Assembly: GCF_000015165.1 (NCBI RefSeq)
Contig: NC_009485.1
Coordinates: forward strand, 6,715,501 to 6,779,500
Origin: Bradyrhizobium sp. BTAi1
GTDB lineage: Bacteria; Pseudomonadota; Alphaproteobacteria; Rhizobiales; Xanthobacteraceae
Direction of reading: 5' to 3'
Length of the DNA stretch: 64,000 bases
Of the stretch, positions 53,883-63,042 are shown one piece after another (position 1 is the stretch's first letter; the number at the start of each line of letters is the position of its first letter). Position numbers and translations under genes: made by a program. The notes beneath the pieces are model-generated. The model saw only the letters and a program-made list of their open reading frames with translations. It was not told where the DNA came from and ran no database searches.

Positions 53883-55331
53883 TCAGCGCGCGCGTCCGGC
53901 TTGTGACAGGATCTCCTGGGCGGCACGCCCGAGCCGCCTTGCCGCCCCGGTCAGATCGTGGGTCGCAAACCCCGAGTAGCCCAGGATGAAGCCGTCCGGT
54001 CCGCGCTGCACGATCCGGGCATCCGACAACAGCCGGCATTCGATGTCCGCCCGCTCCCGGATCAGCTTCGCGGCCCCTTTCGGCGCACCGTGCGGCAGGG
54101 TGGCCAACAGGTGCAGCCCCTGCGCCGGCGCGGCGAGATGGAGCGAATCGCCGGCATATCTTGCGAGCGCGTCCGCCACGACGTCGCGGGCCTGACGATA
54201 GCGCGGGCGCATCCGCCGCATATGGGCTGAGATCACGCCGTCGGCCATCAGATCGGCCAGCGCGTCCTGCATGAAAACGGGCGGAAACCGGTCCTGCGCT
54301 GCGCGCGCGGCGACGACGCGTGCGACCAGGGCCGGCGGCACCACGAGATAGCCGAGCCTGAGCCCGGCAAACAGCGTCTTGGCGAACGTGCCGAGATAGA
54401 TCACGCGTTCGGCGCCGATGCCGGCGAGCGCCGTGAGCGGCGGACCGGCGAAGCGATACTCGCTGTCATAGTCGTCTTCGAAAACATAGGCACCGGCCCG
54501 GCGCGCCCAGTCGAGCAGCGCGATCCGGCGCGCCATGCTCATCGCGACGCCGGTCGGAAACTGGTGCGAGGGCGTGACATAGGCGGCCTTCGCCGCAGCA
54601 TCTGCCTTCTCGCCTGCGGTCACGACGATGCCCTCGCCATCGACCGGCACCGGGACGAGCGTCACCCCGGTCGCCCGCAACGTATGGCGCGAGGCGACAT
54701 AGCCAGGATCCTCGAACCAGACCGCGTCTCCCGGCGCGAGCAGCGCATCGATGCACAGCCGCAGCCCGTGCTGGGTGCCACTGACGATCAGGATACAGCT
54801 GGGGTCACAGCGGACGCCGCGATTGGCGGCGAGATAATGCGCGACCTGGGTACGCAGATGCAGGCTGCCGCGCGGATCGCCATAGCCGAGCTCATCCGGC
54901 ACGGCCTGCGCGATCCGACGCCGGCTGGCCGCGGCGAGTCGCTTCAGCAGCACCGGGTCGACCAGCGTGACGCCGAGCGCGAACGGGCGGCGTGGCGGAA
55001 TGCGGATATCCAGTTCGGCCATCGGCGCCGCAGCCGGTGGCGCCGGCAGCTCGGCCGCGACATAGGTGCCCGCGCCATGGCGCGCCTCGACCAGGCCGTC
55101 CGACAGCAGGGCCTCGTAGGCGGCAACGATCGCGTTGCGCCGGACGCCGAGTTGCTCGGCGAGCGCGCGCGTCGAGGGCAGCCGCAGGCCAGGCGCGAGC
55201 AGGCCGTCGATGATGCCGGCGCGCAGCGCGCTGTGGACCTGCTGCGACTGGCTGCGAATGGCCCGATCGAGCCAGATCGGCAGCGCCAGCACATCGTCGC
55301 GGCGCCGCAAAGTGGTTGCTCTATTTGGCAT
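53883..55331 (-). CDS. MocR-family regulator (GntR winged helix fused to aminotransferase domain)
   Basis: This is a 482-residue MocR/PdxR-type protein. Residues about 20-90 form a GntR winged helix (PSTRALAEQLGVRRNAIVAA, LVEARHGAGTYV). The rest is a fold-type I aminotransferase domain with PLP Lys318 in FAKTLFAGLRLGYL and DDYDSEYRF carrying the expected Asp. I used the ATG at 55331, with GGGAG upstream. A GTG at 55292 is an alternative, since repeated motifs proposed as its operator overlap the first codons. It is divergent from a pyridoxamine-oxidase-family gene, the usual context for MocR members. The effector is probably PLP with or without an amino compound. Confidence 0.9.
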   Translation of the reverse strand: MPNRATTLRRRDDVLALPIWLDRAIRSQSQQVHSALRAGIIDGLLAPGLRLPSTRALAEQLGVRRNAIVAAYEALLSDGLVEARHGAGTYVAAELPAPPAAAPMAELDIRIPPRRPFALGVTLVDPVLLKRLAAASRRRIAQAVPDELGYGDPRGSLHLRTQVAHYLAANRGVRCDPSCILIVSGTQHGLRLCIDALLAPGDAVWFEDPGYVASRHTLRATGVTLVPVPVDGEGIVVTAGEKADAAAKAAYVTPSHQFPTGVAMSMARRIALLDWARRAGAYVFEDDYDSEYRFAGPPLTALAGIGAERVIYLGTFAKTLFAGLRLGYLVVPPALVARVVAARAAQDRFPPVFMQDALADLMADGVISAHMRRMRPRYRQARDVVADALARYAGDSLHLAAPAQGLHLLATLPHGAPKGAAKLIRERADIECRLLSDARIVQRGPDGFILGYSGFATHDLTGAARRLGRAAQEILSQAGRAR

Positions 55332-55360
55332 CAAAGTGGAACTCCCGGCAACCACTTTGC
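55307..55360. promoter_or_regulatory. repeated AAAGTGG boxes in the MocR divergent promoter
   Basis: GCAAAGTGGTTGC at 55307-55319 and its exact inverse GCAACCACTTTGC at 55348-55360 form a perfect 13-bp inverted repeat. A further direct copy of CAAAGTGG lies at 55332-55339, between them. MocR/PdxR regulators are known to bind direct or mixed repeats of short boxes in their divergent promoters. The left copy falls inside the first codons of the MocR gene, which would allow autorepression. Confidence 0.75.
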
Positions 55361-55395
55361 CATGGCATCAGTTCGCCGCAAACAGGAGACTGACG

Positions 55396-56118
55396 ATGAC
55401 CGAGGCACCAGCGGCGAGCTATCCCATCGACGACACCAATCGCGTCAAGCGGAGACATCAGCGCGCACATTACGATCACGCCACGGTGCACGCCCTGCTC
55501 GACTCGGCCGCTCTCTGCCATGTCTCCTACGTGATCGAGGGCCAGCCCTACTGCACGCCGACGCTCTATTGGCGCGAGGGAACGACGCTGTACTGGCATG
55601 GCTCGAGCGCCAGCCGGATGCTGCGCAATTTGTCCGAAGGACAGCCGGCCTGCCTGACCGTGACGCATCTCGACAGTCTCGTGCTGGCGCGCAGCGCCTT
55701 TCATCACTCCGCAGATTATCGCTCGGTGATGGCGTTCGGCCATGCGCGGCTGATTGAGGACCAGACAGACAAGTCGCGGGCACTGACCATGATGGTCGAC
55801 CGTCTGTTTCCAGGCCGCACCGCGACGTTGCGCCCGACCACGGAGCAGGAGCTCAAGGCGACGTCGGTCGTGACCATGGACATCGAGAAAGCGTCCGCCA
55901 AGATCCGCGCCGCCGGCGTCATCGATGATGAAGAGGACTATTTGCTGCCGATCTATGCCGAGCGAATTCCGGTGCGCACCGTGATCGAGCCGCCGGAGCC
56001 CGACGGCCGGCTGTTGCCTGGCGTGACGCGCCCTGCGACGCTCTCAGCCTTCAGAACTGGACGGCGACTGGATGAGGCGCTGACAGAGACCTATGCAATG
56101 AGCTATCCGGCGGGATAG
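55396..56118 (+). CDS. pyridoxamine 5'-phosphate oxidase family flavin-binding protein
   Basis: The 240-residue product belongs to the NimA-related group of the FMN-binding split-barrel family. Recognisable segments are KRRHQRAHYDHATVHALLD, ALCHVSYVIEGQPYCTPTLYW, YWHGSSASRMLRNL and LDSLVLARSAFHHSADYRSV, then a divergent C-terminal region ending AMSYPAG. AGGAG is at 55384-55388, before the ATG. It is divergent from the MocR regulator and probably its target. It could bind FMN or a related flavin; a true pyridoxamine phosphate oxidase role is not supported by the C-terminus. Confidence 0.88.
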   Translation: MTEAPAASYPIDDTNRVKRRHQRAHYDHATVHALLDSAALCHVSYVIEGQPYCTPTLYWREGTTLYWHGSSASRMLRNLSEGQPACLTVTHLDSLVLARSAFHHSADYRSVMAFGHARLIEDQTDKSRALTMMVDRLFPGRTATLRPTTEQELKATSVVTMDIEKASAKIRAAGVIDDEEDYLLPIYAERIPVRTVIEPPEPDGRLLPGVTRPATLSAFRTGRRLDEALTETYAMSYPAG

Positions 56119-56135
56119 CTCGCCTTTCTCGCTTC

Positions 56136-56223
56136 CGTCATTGCGAGACGCGCAAGCTCTGACGCAAGCCAGAGTCCCTGCGGAGCCCTGGATTGCTTCG
56201 TCGCTTCGCTCCTCGCAATGACG
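56136..56223. repeat. palindromic intergenic repeat, family A, copy 4
   Basis: The right arm (CTGGATTGCTTCGTCGCTTC, then GCTCCTCGCAATGACG) matches copies 1 and 2. The left arm, CGTCATTGCGAGACGCGCAA, is mutated, so the stem is weaker. It lies between the convergent flavin-protein and binding-protein genes and is followed by a second, older copy. Confidence 0.88.
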
Positions 56224-56253
56224 ATCGGAGCAGGCGTCGCGCGACACGCTCTC

Positions 56254-56325
56254 CGTCGTCGCCCGCGAAGCGATCCAGAGGCCGCACGAAAGGTCTGGAC
56301 TGCTTTGGTTCGTTCGCAATGACGA
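56254..56325. repeat. degenerate copy of family A repeat
   Basis: CGTCGTCGCCCGCGAAGCGATCC and GGTTCGTTCGCAATGACGAC retain the outline of family A with several changes in both arms. It lies 30 bp from copy 4, giving a tandem pair. The degradation suggests it is older or no longer maintained. Confidence 0.65.
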
Positions 56326-56340
56326 CGGAACGACGCCAGC

Positions 56341-57387
56341 CTAGCGCTCGATCATCCTGTTCCAGCGCGTATTCCATTCGGCGCGCCTGGCGTTGATGCC
56401 GTCCCAATCCAGCGTGATCGCGGTCTTCATATAGGTGTGGAACGTCGCGAGCTTCTGCTCGGCGGCGGGCGTCGTGGCCTTCGCTGCCGTGTTGGAGGGC
56501 ACGATGTTGCCGGCGGCAAGCGCCTTCGCCTGGGCGTCCGGCGACAGCAGATAGGCAGCGAGCTTCTGCGCCAGCTCCGCTTCCGAATTGTTGGCGATCA
56601 CGCATTCGGCCACCATCAGCACGACGGAGCCCTCCTTCGGCTGCGCATATTCGACCGGAATACCCTTCTCCTTCAGCGTCGACACCGCGGTCGGCGTGAG
56701 CGGAAAGATCGCGGCCTCGCCGGTCTGCACCATCTCGGAGATCTTGGCCGAGTTCGGGATGTATTCGAGCACGTTCTTGCCGATCGTCTCGGGGAACGCC
56801 TTGAAGCCCGGCTCGACATTGGCCTCGCTGCCGCCGTTGATGCGGTTGAACATCAGGAAGGCGTGCAGTCCGAAGGTGGACACCGAGGCCGATTGAAACA
56901 CGACCTTGTCCTTGAACTTGGGGTCGGCGAGATCGAGCCACGACGTCGGCGCAGCCCAGCCCTTGTCGTCGAACAGCTTCTTGTTGTAGGCGAGCCCGGT
57001 CATGCCGATGTCGATGCCGGCGGCGATGTCGTTCTTCAGCCGCGCGAACGGCTCGAGCTGCGCCAGGCCATCGCTCGGCTTCAGCTTCTCGCACAGGCCC
57101 AAACCTGCCGCGCGGATCATCACGCCATCATCGAGAAACATCAGGTGCATCTGCGGCCTGTCTTTCGCGGCGATCGCCTTGGCGAGGATCTCCGAGGAAG
57201 TCCCGGGCACAACGACGATCTTGACGTCGTTGGCCTTCTCGAAATCCGGAAACACCGCCTGCGTATAGGTGCGCTCGAAATTGCCGCCGTTCATGCCGAC
57301 ATAGAGCGTCTTCGTCTCGGCCTGCGCAGCGGCGGTGGCGAGCATGAGCGCGAGGGCTGAGCCGAGCGCGCGGCGAGCATCGATCAT
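56341..57387 (-). CDS. spermidine/putrescine-type ABC binding protein
   Basis: This is a 348-residue extracellular solute-binding protein, family 1 / PotD type. The signal peptide ARRALGSALALMLATAAAQA precedes ETKTLYVGMNGGNFERTYTQ. AKAIAAKDRPQMHLMFLDDG and GIDIGMTGLAYNKKLFDD fit this family. AAGGAG lies 8 bp before the ATG at 57387. It is the last gene of the operon starting at 62938, 25 bp after the DAO-like gene. The ligand should be a small cationic or amphoteric compound such as a polyamine, opine or amino-acid derivative; the neighbouring oxidase supports this. Confidence 0.9.
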   Translation of the reverse strand: MIDARRALGSALALMLATAAAQAETKTLYVGMNGGNFERTYTQAVFPDFEKANDVKIVVVPGTSSEILAKAIAAKDRPQMHLMFLDDGVMIRAAGLGLCEKLKPSDGLAQLEPFARLKNDIAAGIDIGMTGLAYNKKLFDDKGWAAPTSWLDLADPKFKDKVVFQSASVSTFGLHAFLMFNRINGGSEANVEPGFKAFPETIGKNVLEYIPNSAKISEMVQTGEAAIFPLTPTAVSTLKEKGIPVEYAQPKEGSVVLMVAECVIANNSEAELAQKLAAYLLSPDAQAKALAAGNIVPSNTAAKATTPAAEQKLATFHTYMKTAITLDWDGINARRAEWNTRWNRMIER

Positions 57388-57412
57388 GGCGTGATCTCCT
57401 TCGATCCTGTCG

Positions 57413-58555
57413 TCATTGCTGCTTGAGAGCACCGCCCGGCTGCGATGCGGGTGAGAAACGGGTGATCGCGAAGGCGTCGATCGGCGTCGCGGTCTGGCCA
57501 TCGCGCACCAGCTCGGCCAGCACCTCGCCGACACCCGGCGCGATCTGGAAGCCGGCGCCGGAGAAGCCGAAGGCATGAATGAGACCCGGCGTCGTCGCGC
57601 TCGGGCCGAGCACGGGATTGCGGTCGGGCATCGTCGCCTCGGTGCCGCTCCAGAACCGGATCGCCTGCGCATGGCGCAACGGCCCGAACAATTCGCTGGC
57701 CCGCTGCATGATGGTAAGAGCGCCATCACTGTGCGGGCGCGAGTAGTCGGGATTGTCGAGCGGCGTGGCGCGCTCGCCCCCGACCACGACATTGCCGCGC
57801 GCAACTTGCCGCGCATAGATGCCGCCGCCCTCGATGCCGATATTGACGGACAGGAACGGATCGAGCGGCTCGGTCACGATCATCGAGGGATAAGTCCGCT
57901 CCAGCGGCACCGGCTCGTTGAACGCGCGCGCAAATCTGTCGGCCCAGGCGCCGGCGCTGTTGATGACGCTGCGGGCGGTGACGGCGACATCGCCGGCCTC
58001 GAGCGCAAAGCCCTCGAACGTCCTGCTCACGCCGGCGACTTCCGTGTTTTCCAGCACCTCGGCGCCGGCGCGGCGCGCCGCCGCAGCGAAGGCCGCAGCG
58101 ACCAGCCGCGGATTGGCGTGGCCGTCACCGGGACAGAACGACCCGCCGACGAGATCGCCCATCACGCCGAAGCGCTCGCGCAGCTGATTGTGTCCGACCA
58201 GTTCGAGATCGAGCCCGAACGGCGCGACCTCGGCGGCGTAACGCTCCAGGCTCGCCATGTCGTCGGCGCTGCGCGCGAGCTTGAGATGGCCCGAGCGCAG
58301 GAACTCGCCGTCGATGCCGATCAGCTGCTGCAGTCGCGGCCAGATCGCATGCGCCCGCTGCGACAGCGGCAGTTGCTCGGACGGACGGCCCTGCCGGCGC
58401 ACGCCGCCATAGTTCACGCCGCTCGCCTGCGCGCCGCAAAAGCCCTTGTCGAGCAGCGTGACGGACAGGCCCATGCCGCGCAGCGCCAATGCGGCGGAAC
58501 TGCCGACCAGGCCGCCGCCGATGATCGCGACATCGCAGTCAATGCGCCGGGTCAT
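57413..58555 (-). CDS. DAO-like FAD-dependent oxidoreductase subunit
   Basis: This 380-residue flavoprotein is related to D-amino acid and glycine/opine oxidase B subunits (HcnC/OoxB-like). FAD-binding GGGLVGSSAALAL is at residues 13-25. GDGHANPRLVAAAFAAAARR, SVINSAGAWADRFA and the C-terminal HAFGFSGAGFQIAPGVGEVL are typical. The ATG at 58555 follows GAGAGGCAGC. It overlaps the preceding FAD/NAD subunit by 17 bp, pointing to coupled synthesis of a multi-subunit dehydrogenase. D-amino acids, D-hydroxyproline or opines are known substrates of the family; I cannot choose between them. Confidence 0.9.
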   Translation of the reverse strand: MTRRIDCDVAIIGGGLVGSSAALALRGMGLSVTLLDKGFCGAQASGVNYGGVRRQGRPSEQLPLSQRAHAIWPRLQQLIGIDGEFLRSGHLKLARSADDMASLERYAAEVAPFGLDLELVGHNQLRERFGVMGDLVGGSFCPGDGHANPRLVAAAFAAAARRAGAEVLENTEVAGVSRTFEGFALEAGDVAVTARSVINSAGAWADRFARAFNEPVPLERTYPSMIVTEPLDPFLSVNIGIEGGGIYARQVARGNVVVGGERATPLDNPDYSRPHSDGALTIMQRASELFGPLRHAQAIRFWSGTEATMPDRNPVLGPSATTPGLIHAFGFSGAGFQIAPGVGEVLAELVRDGQTATPIDAFAITRFSPASQPGGALKQQ

Positions 58556-59933
58556 GCTGCCTCTCATCGATGGACAGGCCCGCGGCCAGCGGTATCGGCT
58601 TGATCGGCGCCTGCGCACGCAGCCGCCCGACCGCGCCGATGTCGCGGCGGGTCTGCGCAGCCAGCAGTTCCGCTGCAGCAGCGCCGCACATGCGGCCCTG
58701 GCAGCGGCCCATGCCGATGCGCGTGACCGCCTTGAGACGATTCATTTCGGTCAGCGAGAATCGCGCGATCGCGCGCCGGGCGTCGCCGGCGCGGATCTCC
58801 TCACAGCGGCAGAGCAGCGTGTCGTCGGCGATGTCGCCCGCCCCATGCGACGGAAAGGGAAATGCCGCCTCGAGCAGGTCGCGTAAACGGTCGATGCGCG
58901 CCAGCACGTGTTCGAGATCGGCGGCGCGCGCCGGATCGTGCGGCAGACCACGGTCCTCCAGCAGCGCCAGCGCCGCACGCTCGCCGGCGGCTTCCGCGGC
59001 ATCCGCACCGGCGATGCGGGCACCGTCGCCGGCGAGATAGACGCCGGCAACGCTGCTGCGACCGGCGGCATCTCGCTCAGGCAGATGCGCGCGGTCGCGG
59101 GGATCGAAGCGGAAGGCGCAGCCGGCGAGATCGGCGGCCTGTGTCTCCGAGCGCAGATTGAGCCCGTAGCCAACGCCATCGCAGGCCATTGCGCGTTCGC
59201 GTCCGCCCGCGTGATAGACGATGCGGGCCACCCTGCCCTCGCCCTCAATACGAAGCCCGGAGACGCCGAACTGCACACGCGTTCCACCGAACGCAAGCTC
59301 CGCGGCCATGCGCAGTCCGCGGAGCACAATCCCGGGCGCGAGCGGCAGCGCGCGCAGCAGATTGAGCTTGGCCGGCAGCGGCGCTGCATCGAGCACGGCC
59401 GCGACGTCCACGCCGGCTTTCATGTACTGCCAGGCGACGAGATAGAGCAGCGGGCCGGCGCCCGCGAACACCACGCGCCGGCCGATCGCACAGCCCTGCG
59501 CCTTCAGCGCGATTTGCGCGCCGCCGAGCGTGAACACGCCGGGCAAGGTCCAGCCGGGGATCGGCAGCACACGGTCGGTCGCGCCGGTTGCGAGGATCAG
59601 GCCGTCATAGGCGAAGCGCCGGCTGGTGCCGTCGCGCAGGACGTCGGCAGCGCCATCGCGCAGATTCCACAGCAGCGTATTCGGCCGGTAGTCAATATCG
59701 CTGCCGAGCGCCGCGAAGGCGCGATGCAGCCGCGACGCCTTGGCGGCCTCCGAGCCGTAGCGCGCGCGGTCATCACGCTTATCGGCAGCCAGTGGCTGGC
59801 GATAGATCTGGCCACCGCAGGCATGGCCCTCATCCACCACGACCGGCCGCAGGCCGGCCGCGACCAGCGTGATGGCAGCGCGGATGCCGGCCGGGCCGGC
59901 GCCGACGATCAGCGGCGGTGGACGCTCACGCAT
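58539..59933 (-). CDS. FAD/NAD(P)-dependent oxidoreductase subunit with BFD-like Fe-S domain
   Basis: This is a 464-residue subunit like HcnB/OoxA. It has an N-terminal dinucleotide fold GAGPAGIRAAITLVAAGL, ATGATDRVLPIPGWTLPGVF, a second nucleotide fold VVFAGAGPLL, and YLAGDGARIAGADAA. Near the end LLCRCEEIRAG and GMGRCQGRMCG give the Cys-X-Cys and Cys-X4-Cys pattern of a BFD-type [2Fe-2S] domain. The ATG at 59933 follows GGAGAGG. It overlaps both neighbours (8 bp upstream, 17 bp downstream). It probably shuttles electrons between the DAO-like subunit and an acceptor. Confidence 0.92.
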   Translation of the reverse strand: MRERPPPLIVGAGPAGIRAAITLVAAGLRPVVVDEGHACGGQIYRQPLAADKRDDRARYGSEAAKASRLHRAFAALGSDIDYRPNTLLWNLRDGAADVLRDGTSRRFAYDGLILATGATDRVLPIPGWTLPGVFTLGGAQIALKAQGCAIGRRVVFAGAGPLLYLVAWQYMKAGVDVAAVLDAAPLPAKLNLLRALPLAPGIVLRGLRMAAELAFGGTRVQFGVSGLRIEGEGRVARIVYHAGGRERAMACDGVGYGLNLRSETQAADLAGCAFRFDPRDRAHLPERDAAGRSSVAGVYLAGDGARIAGADAAEAAGERAALALLEDRGLPHDPARAADLEHVLARIDRLRDLLEAAFPFPSHGAGDIADDTLLCRCEEIRAGDARRAIARFSLTEMNRLKAVTRIGMGRCQGRMCGAAAAELLAAQTRRDIGAVGRLRAQAPIKPIPLAAGLSIDERQHDPAH

Positions 59934-60219
59934 GGCTGCCTCTCCGCTGCGTGATGATGTGCATGCCCTCGGCGAGCGGCGTCGTGCAGGCGCGCAGCCG
60001 CTCCCCGCTGTCGAGCTGCACCCAGCAGTCCTGGCACGCCCCCATCTGGCAGAAGCCGGCACGTGGCGAACCAGTGAACTCGCTGCGACGCAGCCGTTCG
60101 GCATGACACAGCACCGCGGTCAGCACCGTGTCGCCGGCGTGGCCCTGGCAAGGGGTGCCGTCGATCGTGAAGCGGATCACGGCGCTGTCGGTGCGGACGA
60201 GACGGTGCAGCAACGGCAT
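59926..60219 (-). CDS. small [2Fe-2S] subunit of the oxidase
   Basis: This is a 97-residue HcnA/OoxX-like ferredoxin-type protein from the ATG at 60219. An ATG two codons earlier lies directly against GAGGA, so the later ATG has better spacing. GFCQMGACQDC with a preceding TVLTAVLC and a later LRACTTP gives the cysteine set of a plant-type [2Fe-2S] cluster. GAGGA overlaps the stop codon of the preceding permease gene (TGAGGA), so translation is likely coupled. With the two flavoprotein subunits it forms a predicted three-part dehydrogenase. Confidence 0.88.
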   Translation of the reverse strand: MPLLHRLVRTDSAVIRFTIDGTPCQGHAGDTVLTAVLCHAERLRRSEFTGSPRAGFCQMGACQDCWVQLDSGERLRACTTPLAEGMHIITQRRGSHA

Positions 60220-60228
60220 GGTCATTCC

Positions 60229-61032
60229 TCAGCCCGGCCCGACGAGAATCTTGTCGAGGCCGAAGATGCGATCGAGCAGCAGCATCGCCGCGGCGGTCAC
60301 CGCGATCATCAGCGCCGACACCGCGGCCATCATCGGATCGATCGACTCGGTCGCATACATGTACATGCGCACCGGCAGCGTGACCGTCGCGGGCGAGGTG
60401 ATGAAGATCGACATCGTGAGCTCGTCGAAGGAGTTGATGAAGGCGAGCAGCCAGCCGCCGGTGATGCCGGGCAGGATCATCGGCACGGTGATACGGCGAA
60501 ACACGATCCAGCTGGAGGCGCCCAAGGTCACCGCGGCCTGCTCCGCACTGCGATCCAGCCCCGACAGCGCCGCCAGCACCAAGCGGAGCACATAGGGCGT
60601 GACCACGATGATATGGCCCGCAGTCAGCCAGAGCAGGCTGCCGGTGCCGCCGATGAGCGCGAACAGCCGCAGCAGCGCGACGCCGAGCACGAGATGCGGG
60701 ATCATCAAGGGCGACAGGAACAGCGCATTCAGCGCCGCGCGACCGCGGAAATCGTAGCGATCGAGGGCAAGCCCGGCGGCGACCGCGAGCACGACCGCGA
60801 CCGACGCGGCGATCGCCGCGACCCAGAGGCTGTTGAGGAACGAGGCGACGAAATCCGGATGCGCGAACACGGCCGTGAACCAGCGCAGCGAGACCTGCGT
60901 CGTCGGCAGGGTCAAGGTGTTGGCGGGCGTGAACGCGACCAGGCAGATGACGATGAGCGGCGCCAGCACGAAGCCGACGACGAGCGCATGAAACAGCAGA
61001 GCGATCGGACCGTTGCGGTGCATGCCACTCAC
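60229..61032 (-). CDS. spermidine/putrescine-type ABC permease (PotC-like)
   Basis: This is a 267-residue permease with six hydrophobic segments. It starts at GTG 61032, overlapping the preceding stop as GTGA; an ATG at 61023 is an alternative. PotC-like features are LSPLMIPHLVLGVALLRLF near residue 100 and the EAA loop EQAAVTLGASSWIVFRRITVP. AFINSFDELTMSIFITSP near residue 205 is a typical late segment. It is the second permease of the operon. Confidence 0.92.
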   Translation of the reverse strand: MSGMHRNGPIALLFHALVVGFVLAPLIVICLVAFTPANTLTLPTTQVSLRWFTAVFAHPDFVASFLNSLWVAAIAASVAVVLAVAAGLALDRYDFRGRAALNALFLSPLMIPHLVLGVALLRLFALIGGTGSLLWLTAGHIIVVTPYVLRLVLAALSGLDRSAEQAAVTLGASSWIVFRRITVPMILPGITGGWLLAFINSFDELTMSIFITSPATVTLPVRMYMYATESIDPMMAAVSALMIAVTAAAMLLLDRIFGLDKILVGPG

Positions 61033-61886
61033 CCCAAGGTTCGCTTCGCGCGCGCCTCGACGACGCGCTGATAGGCCAGCATGATGACGAGATTGATGAC
61101 CAGGACCAGCATCGCGATCGCAGCCCCCAGCGGCCAGTTCAGCTCATGCATGTATTCGTCATAGACCAGCGTGGCCGCCATCTTCAGCCGGCGGCCGCCG
61201 AGCAGCGCGGGGATCGCGAAGGCCGAGGCCGATAGGCCGAAGACAACGAGGCTGCCTGACAACAGGCCCATCGTCACCTGCGGCAGCACAACGCGGCGCA
61301 GCGCCGTGAAGCGCGAGGCGCCGAGCGTCCAGGCCGCGGCCTCGACCATCGGATCCAACTTCTGCAACGAGGTCCAGACCGGGATGACCATGAACGGGAG
61401 CATCACATGCACCAGCGCGATCACGATCGCGGTCTCGGTGTAGAGGATCTTCACGGTGCCGATGCCGAGCCCGCGGAATGTATCGTTCACGAGTCCCGTC
61501 GGGCCGAGCAGCATGCTCCAGCCGAACGTGCGTACCACCACCGAGACCAGCAACGGGCCGATGATCGCGAGCAGGAAGATCGAGCGCCAGGGCTCGCGCA
61601 TCCGCGACAGGACGTAGGCCTCAGGCGCGCCGATGACGGCGCAGATCAAGGTCGTGAGCGCGGCGAGCCGCAGCGTGCGCCAGAAGATATTCAGAAAATA
61701 GCTGTCGGAGAGGATCGCGGCATAGTGCGCCAGCGTGAACTCGTCCTGCACACCACGCGCGACGTCATAGGCATGGAACGAGAGTACGACTGTGAGCGCG
61801 AGCGGCACGAGCACGAGCGCCGCGAACAGTAACGCACCAGGCGCGGCCAACAGCCAGGGTGTCGTGCTGACGCGCGCGCCGCTCAT
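61029..61886 (-). CDS. spermidine/putrescine-type ABC permease (PotB-like)
   Basis: This is a 285-residue permease. The first helix is LLAAPGALLFAALVLVPLAL. FFWRTLRLAALTTL-like NIFWRTLRLAALTT and YVLSRMREPWRSIF follow. The EAA loop is EAAAWTLGASRFTALRRVVLP. It overlaps the ATPase gene upstream and the second permease downstream by 4 bp each, so the three are translated together. Confidence 0.92.
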   Translation of the reverse strand: MSGARVSTTPWLLAAPGALLFAALVLVPLALTVVLSFHAYDVARGVQDEFTLAHYAAILSDSYFLNIFWRTLRLAALTTLICAVIGAPEAYVLSRMREPWRSIFLLAIIGPLLVSVVVRTFGWSMLLGPTGLVNDTFRGLGIGTVKILYTETAIVIALVHVMLPFMVIPVWTSLQKLDPMVEAAAWTLGASRFTALRRVVLPQVTMGLLSGSLVVFGLSASAFAIPALLGGRRLKMAATLVYDEYMHELNWPLGAAIAMLVLVINLVIMLAYQRVVEARAKRTLG

Positions 61887-62938
61887 GCCCCCTGCGCTCC
61901 CTCCGGCTTCGCGGCCTTGGCGCTGGTGCTGCTCCAGTCGAGTCCGACGGCATCGCCCTCGCGCGCCGGCTCCTCGCCGGCATTGGGCAGGGACACGCCG
62001 ATCAGGCCGGCCGGCGTCTCCACGGTGAAGAACCAGGCACTGCCGAGAAAAAAGCGGCCTTTGACGCGGCCGTCGAGCACGCCTGCGCCCGGCGCCTTCA
62101 AGCCGATCTTCTCCGGCCGGATGGCCAGCACGGCAGCGGCGCCCTCGCTCAGACCAGCGCCGTTGCAGGGCAGCAGGCGGCCGCCGATCTCAACCCCGCC
62201 CGGACGCCAGACGCCGGATAGCCGGTTCATCTTGCCGACGAAGGCGGAGATAAAGGACGTGGCCGGGCTCTCATAGAGCCGATAAGGCGCATCGACCTGC
62301 ACGATGTGGCCCTGCTCCATCACGACCACGCGGTCGCTCATCGACAGCGCCTCGCCCTGGTCGTGCGTCACCATGATCGTGGTGGTGCCGACGCGCTGCT
62401 GGATACCGCGTAGCTCGAACTGCATCTCCTCGCGCAGCTTGGCATCGAGATTGGACAGCGGCTCGTCGAGCAGCAGCACCGGCGGATCGATGACCAGCGC
62501 ACGCGCCACCGCGACGCGCTGACGCTGGCCGCCGGACAACTGGCGCGGATAGCGGTCGGCGAGCGCGGCGAGCTGCACCAGCGCCAGCGCCTGTCTGACG
62601 CGCGCCTCGCGCTCGGCCCTGGCCACCCGGCGCATCTCCAGCCCGAACGAGACGTTCTGCGCCACCGTCATGTGCGGAAACAGCGCATAGCTCTGGAACA
62701 CAATGCCGAGGCCGCGGCGATCCGGCTTCTCATGGGTGATGTCACGCCCGTCGAGCGTGATGCGCCCCGATGTCGGCTCGACCAGGCCGGCGATCATCTG
62801 AAGCGTCGTGGTCTTGCCGCAGCCGGACGGGCCGAGCAGCGAGACGAACTCGCCCTTGGCGACGCTGAGGCTGACGTCGCTGACCGCAGCGACATCACCA
62901 TAGAGCCTGGTCAGACCTTCCAGCGTCAGGAAACCCAT
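61883..62938 (-). CDS. spermidine/putrescine-type ABC ATPase (PotA-like)
   Basis: This is a 351-residue ATPase with Walker A GPSGCGKTT, Q-loop VFQSYALFPHMT, signature LSGGQRQRV, Walker B LLLDEPLSNLD and switch VTHDQGEALSM. A C-terminal TOBE-type domain (about 280-345) is present with LAIRPEKIGLKAPG. GAGGA precedes the ATG at 62938. It is the first gene of the minus-strand operon and faces the IclR regulator across 179 bp. Confidence 0.95.
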   Translation of the reverse strand: MGFLTLEGLTRLYGDVAAVSDVSLSVAKGEFVSLLGPSGCGKTTTLQMIAGLVEPTSGRITLDGRDITHEKPDRRGLGIVFQSYALFPHMTVAQNVSFGLEMRRVARAEREARVRQALALVQLAALADRYPRQLSGGQRQRVAVARALVIDPPVLLLDEPLSNLDAKLREEMQFELRGIQQRVGTTTIMVTHDQGEALSMSDRVVVMEQGHIVQVDAPYRLYESPATSFISAFVGKMNRLSGVWRPGGVEIGGRLLPCNGAGLSEGAAAVLAIRPEKIGLKAPGAGVLDGRVKGRFFLGSAWFFTVETPAGLIGVSLPNAGEEPAREGDAVGLDWSSTSAKAAKPEGAQGA

Positions 62939-63042
62939 GCGTCCTCGCGCGGGAGGCGCCCTGGGCCATCACCAGGGATTGCCACCCTGGGGCTCTTTCA
63001 TCGGGCGATCGGGACGACGGGTCAACGACCGATTTCAATATC

